From Oscillospiraceae bacterium (GTDB lineage Bacteria > Bacillota > Clostridia > Oscillospirales > Oscillospiraceae): DNA of 6,635 bases. The notes beneath the pieces are model-generated. The model saw only the letters and a program-made list of their open reading frames with translations. It was not told the origin of the DNA and searched no databases. Position numbers and translations under genes: made by a program. Location of the stretch: contig JAISTA010000103.1 in the NCBI GenBank assembly GCA_031272845.1, positions 1-6,635 on the forward strand, written 5' to 3'. Position 1 is the first letter of the stretch. Every line of letters begins with the position of its first letter. This document shows positions 6,004 through 6,635 of the stretch, in pieces.

Positions 6004-6635
6004 CAATTTCCTATTTGTACGGTTACCGTTCCGTTTTCGTCCGTTCTGTAAACCTGCGCCCCGACCTCCGCAAACCGCGCGAGAGCCTCCGGCGTCGGGT
6101 GTCCGTAGGTGTTTTGCGCGCCGACTGATATAATCACGGTTTCCGGCAATATTGCAAACAAAAGCTCAAGCGAGTTTGAGTATTTTGAACCGTGGTGCCC
6201 CGCGATAAACAGCTCGCTGTCCGGCAGGACGTATTTGTCCGCGAAAACGCGCTCGTCCGTGCTCGGCATATCGCCCGTAATAATCGCCTCCCAGCTGCCG
6301 CGCGAGACTACTATAACGCTGCAAAGCTCATTTTCGTCTCCTGTGCCGCCGGGGTCAAGCGGCGGGAAAACGGTGATTGTAACGGAGCCGAGCGAAACCG
6401 TTATTACACTTTCATTGTATATTATATCAGTTTTATTCTGCTTGGCAAGCTCCAGAATTTCTCCCTCAAGGCCTGTCAGCCCATCGGGCTCCGGGTTCGG
6501 CTCAATCAGCGCGTCAACGCGTCCCGTAGAAAGCAGAGCCGGAACGCCGGACGCGTGATCCTTATGCGCGTGCGTTAAAATAATTGCGGTAACGGACACA
6601 ATTCCTTTTTCCTGCAAATACGACTCCGCCGTTCG
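6003..6635 (-). CDS. comEC: ComEC-type metallo-beta-lactamase domain, C-terminal part (partial)
   Basis: The gene is cut by the right window edge; the frame stays open to base 6635 with no plausible start, leaving the last 210 residues. They form a metallo-beta-lactamase fold: LTHAHKDHASG (20-30, with His22, His24, Asp26 and His27 as metal ligands), ITGDM (119-123), IAGHHGSKYSNS (144-155), ISVGAQNTYGHPTPEALARF (169-188) and YRTDENGTVTV (196-206). The HHGSKYSNS and NTYGHP segments are typical of the C-terminal nuclease-like domain of ComEC/Rec2, the inner-membrane channel that carries single-stranded DNA during natural transformation. The membrane channel and OB-fold parts would lie outside the window, so a stand-alone ComEC-like hydrolase cannot be excluded. 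The order comEC-holA, with a one-base overlap, favours ComEC. Confidence 0.8.
   Translation of the reverse strand, partial: RTAESYLQEKGIVSVTAIILTHAHKDHASGVPALLSTGRVDALIEPNPEPDGLTGLEGEILELAKQNKTDIIYNESVITVSLGSVTITVFPPLDPGGTGDENELCSVIVVSRGSWEAIITGDMPSTDERVFADKYVLPDSELFIAGHHGSKYSNSLELLFAILPETVIISVGAQNTYGHPTPEALARFAEVGAQVYRTDENGTVTVQIGN

Overview
The window looks like a GC-rich chromosomal segment from an uncultured or poorly characterised member of the Bacillota, most likely class Clostridia. The evidence is the adjacent comEC and holA genes (a common Bacillota order), a Toprim/DUF4093 protein of the type seen in Clostridia, a DUF1015 protein with a clostridial-type C-terminal motif, AGGA/GGAG ribosome binding sites and a strong Rho-independent terminator. 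Taxonomy below class level is inference and cannot be fixed from this sequence.

All seven genes lie on the minus strand, so transcription runs from high to low coordinates. In that order they are: the C-terminal part of a ComEC-type metallo-beta-lactamase (6635-6003, truncated by the window edge); holA, DNA polymerase III delta subunit (6003-4951); a cyclase/kynurenine-formamidase-like metal hydrolase (4910-4290); a Toprim RNase M5-like protein (4297-3674); proA, gamma-glutamyl phosphate reductase (3615-2377); a DUF1015 protein (2377-1208); and a DUF554 membrane protein (1149-448). A 12-bp GC-rich hairpin with a T-rich tail (419-383) follows the last stop codon and should end the transcription unit.

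The genes are tightly packed. There are one-base stop/start overlaps at comEC/holA (TGATG) and proA/DUF1015 (TAATG), an 8-base overlap at cyclase/Toprim, and gaps of 40, 58 and 58 bases elsewhere. This fits one polycistronic operon, perhaps with an internal promoter before proA. The functions do not form one pathway: DNA uptake, replisome clamp loading, RNA processing, proline synthesis, and three genes of unknown or loosely predicted role. It reads as a housekeeping cluster.

The only sizeable gene-free stretch is 1-447. It holds short perfect palindromes at the left end, an imperfect 83-base direct repeat in two copies (151-233 and 246-328), and the terminator. This is the least explained part of the window. 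I see no mobile-element gene, tRNA, rRNA, CRISPR array or defence system. No clearly new biological system is evident; the findings are modest leads.
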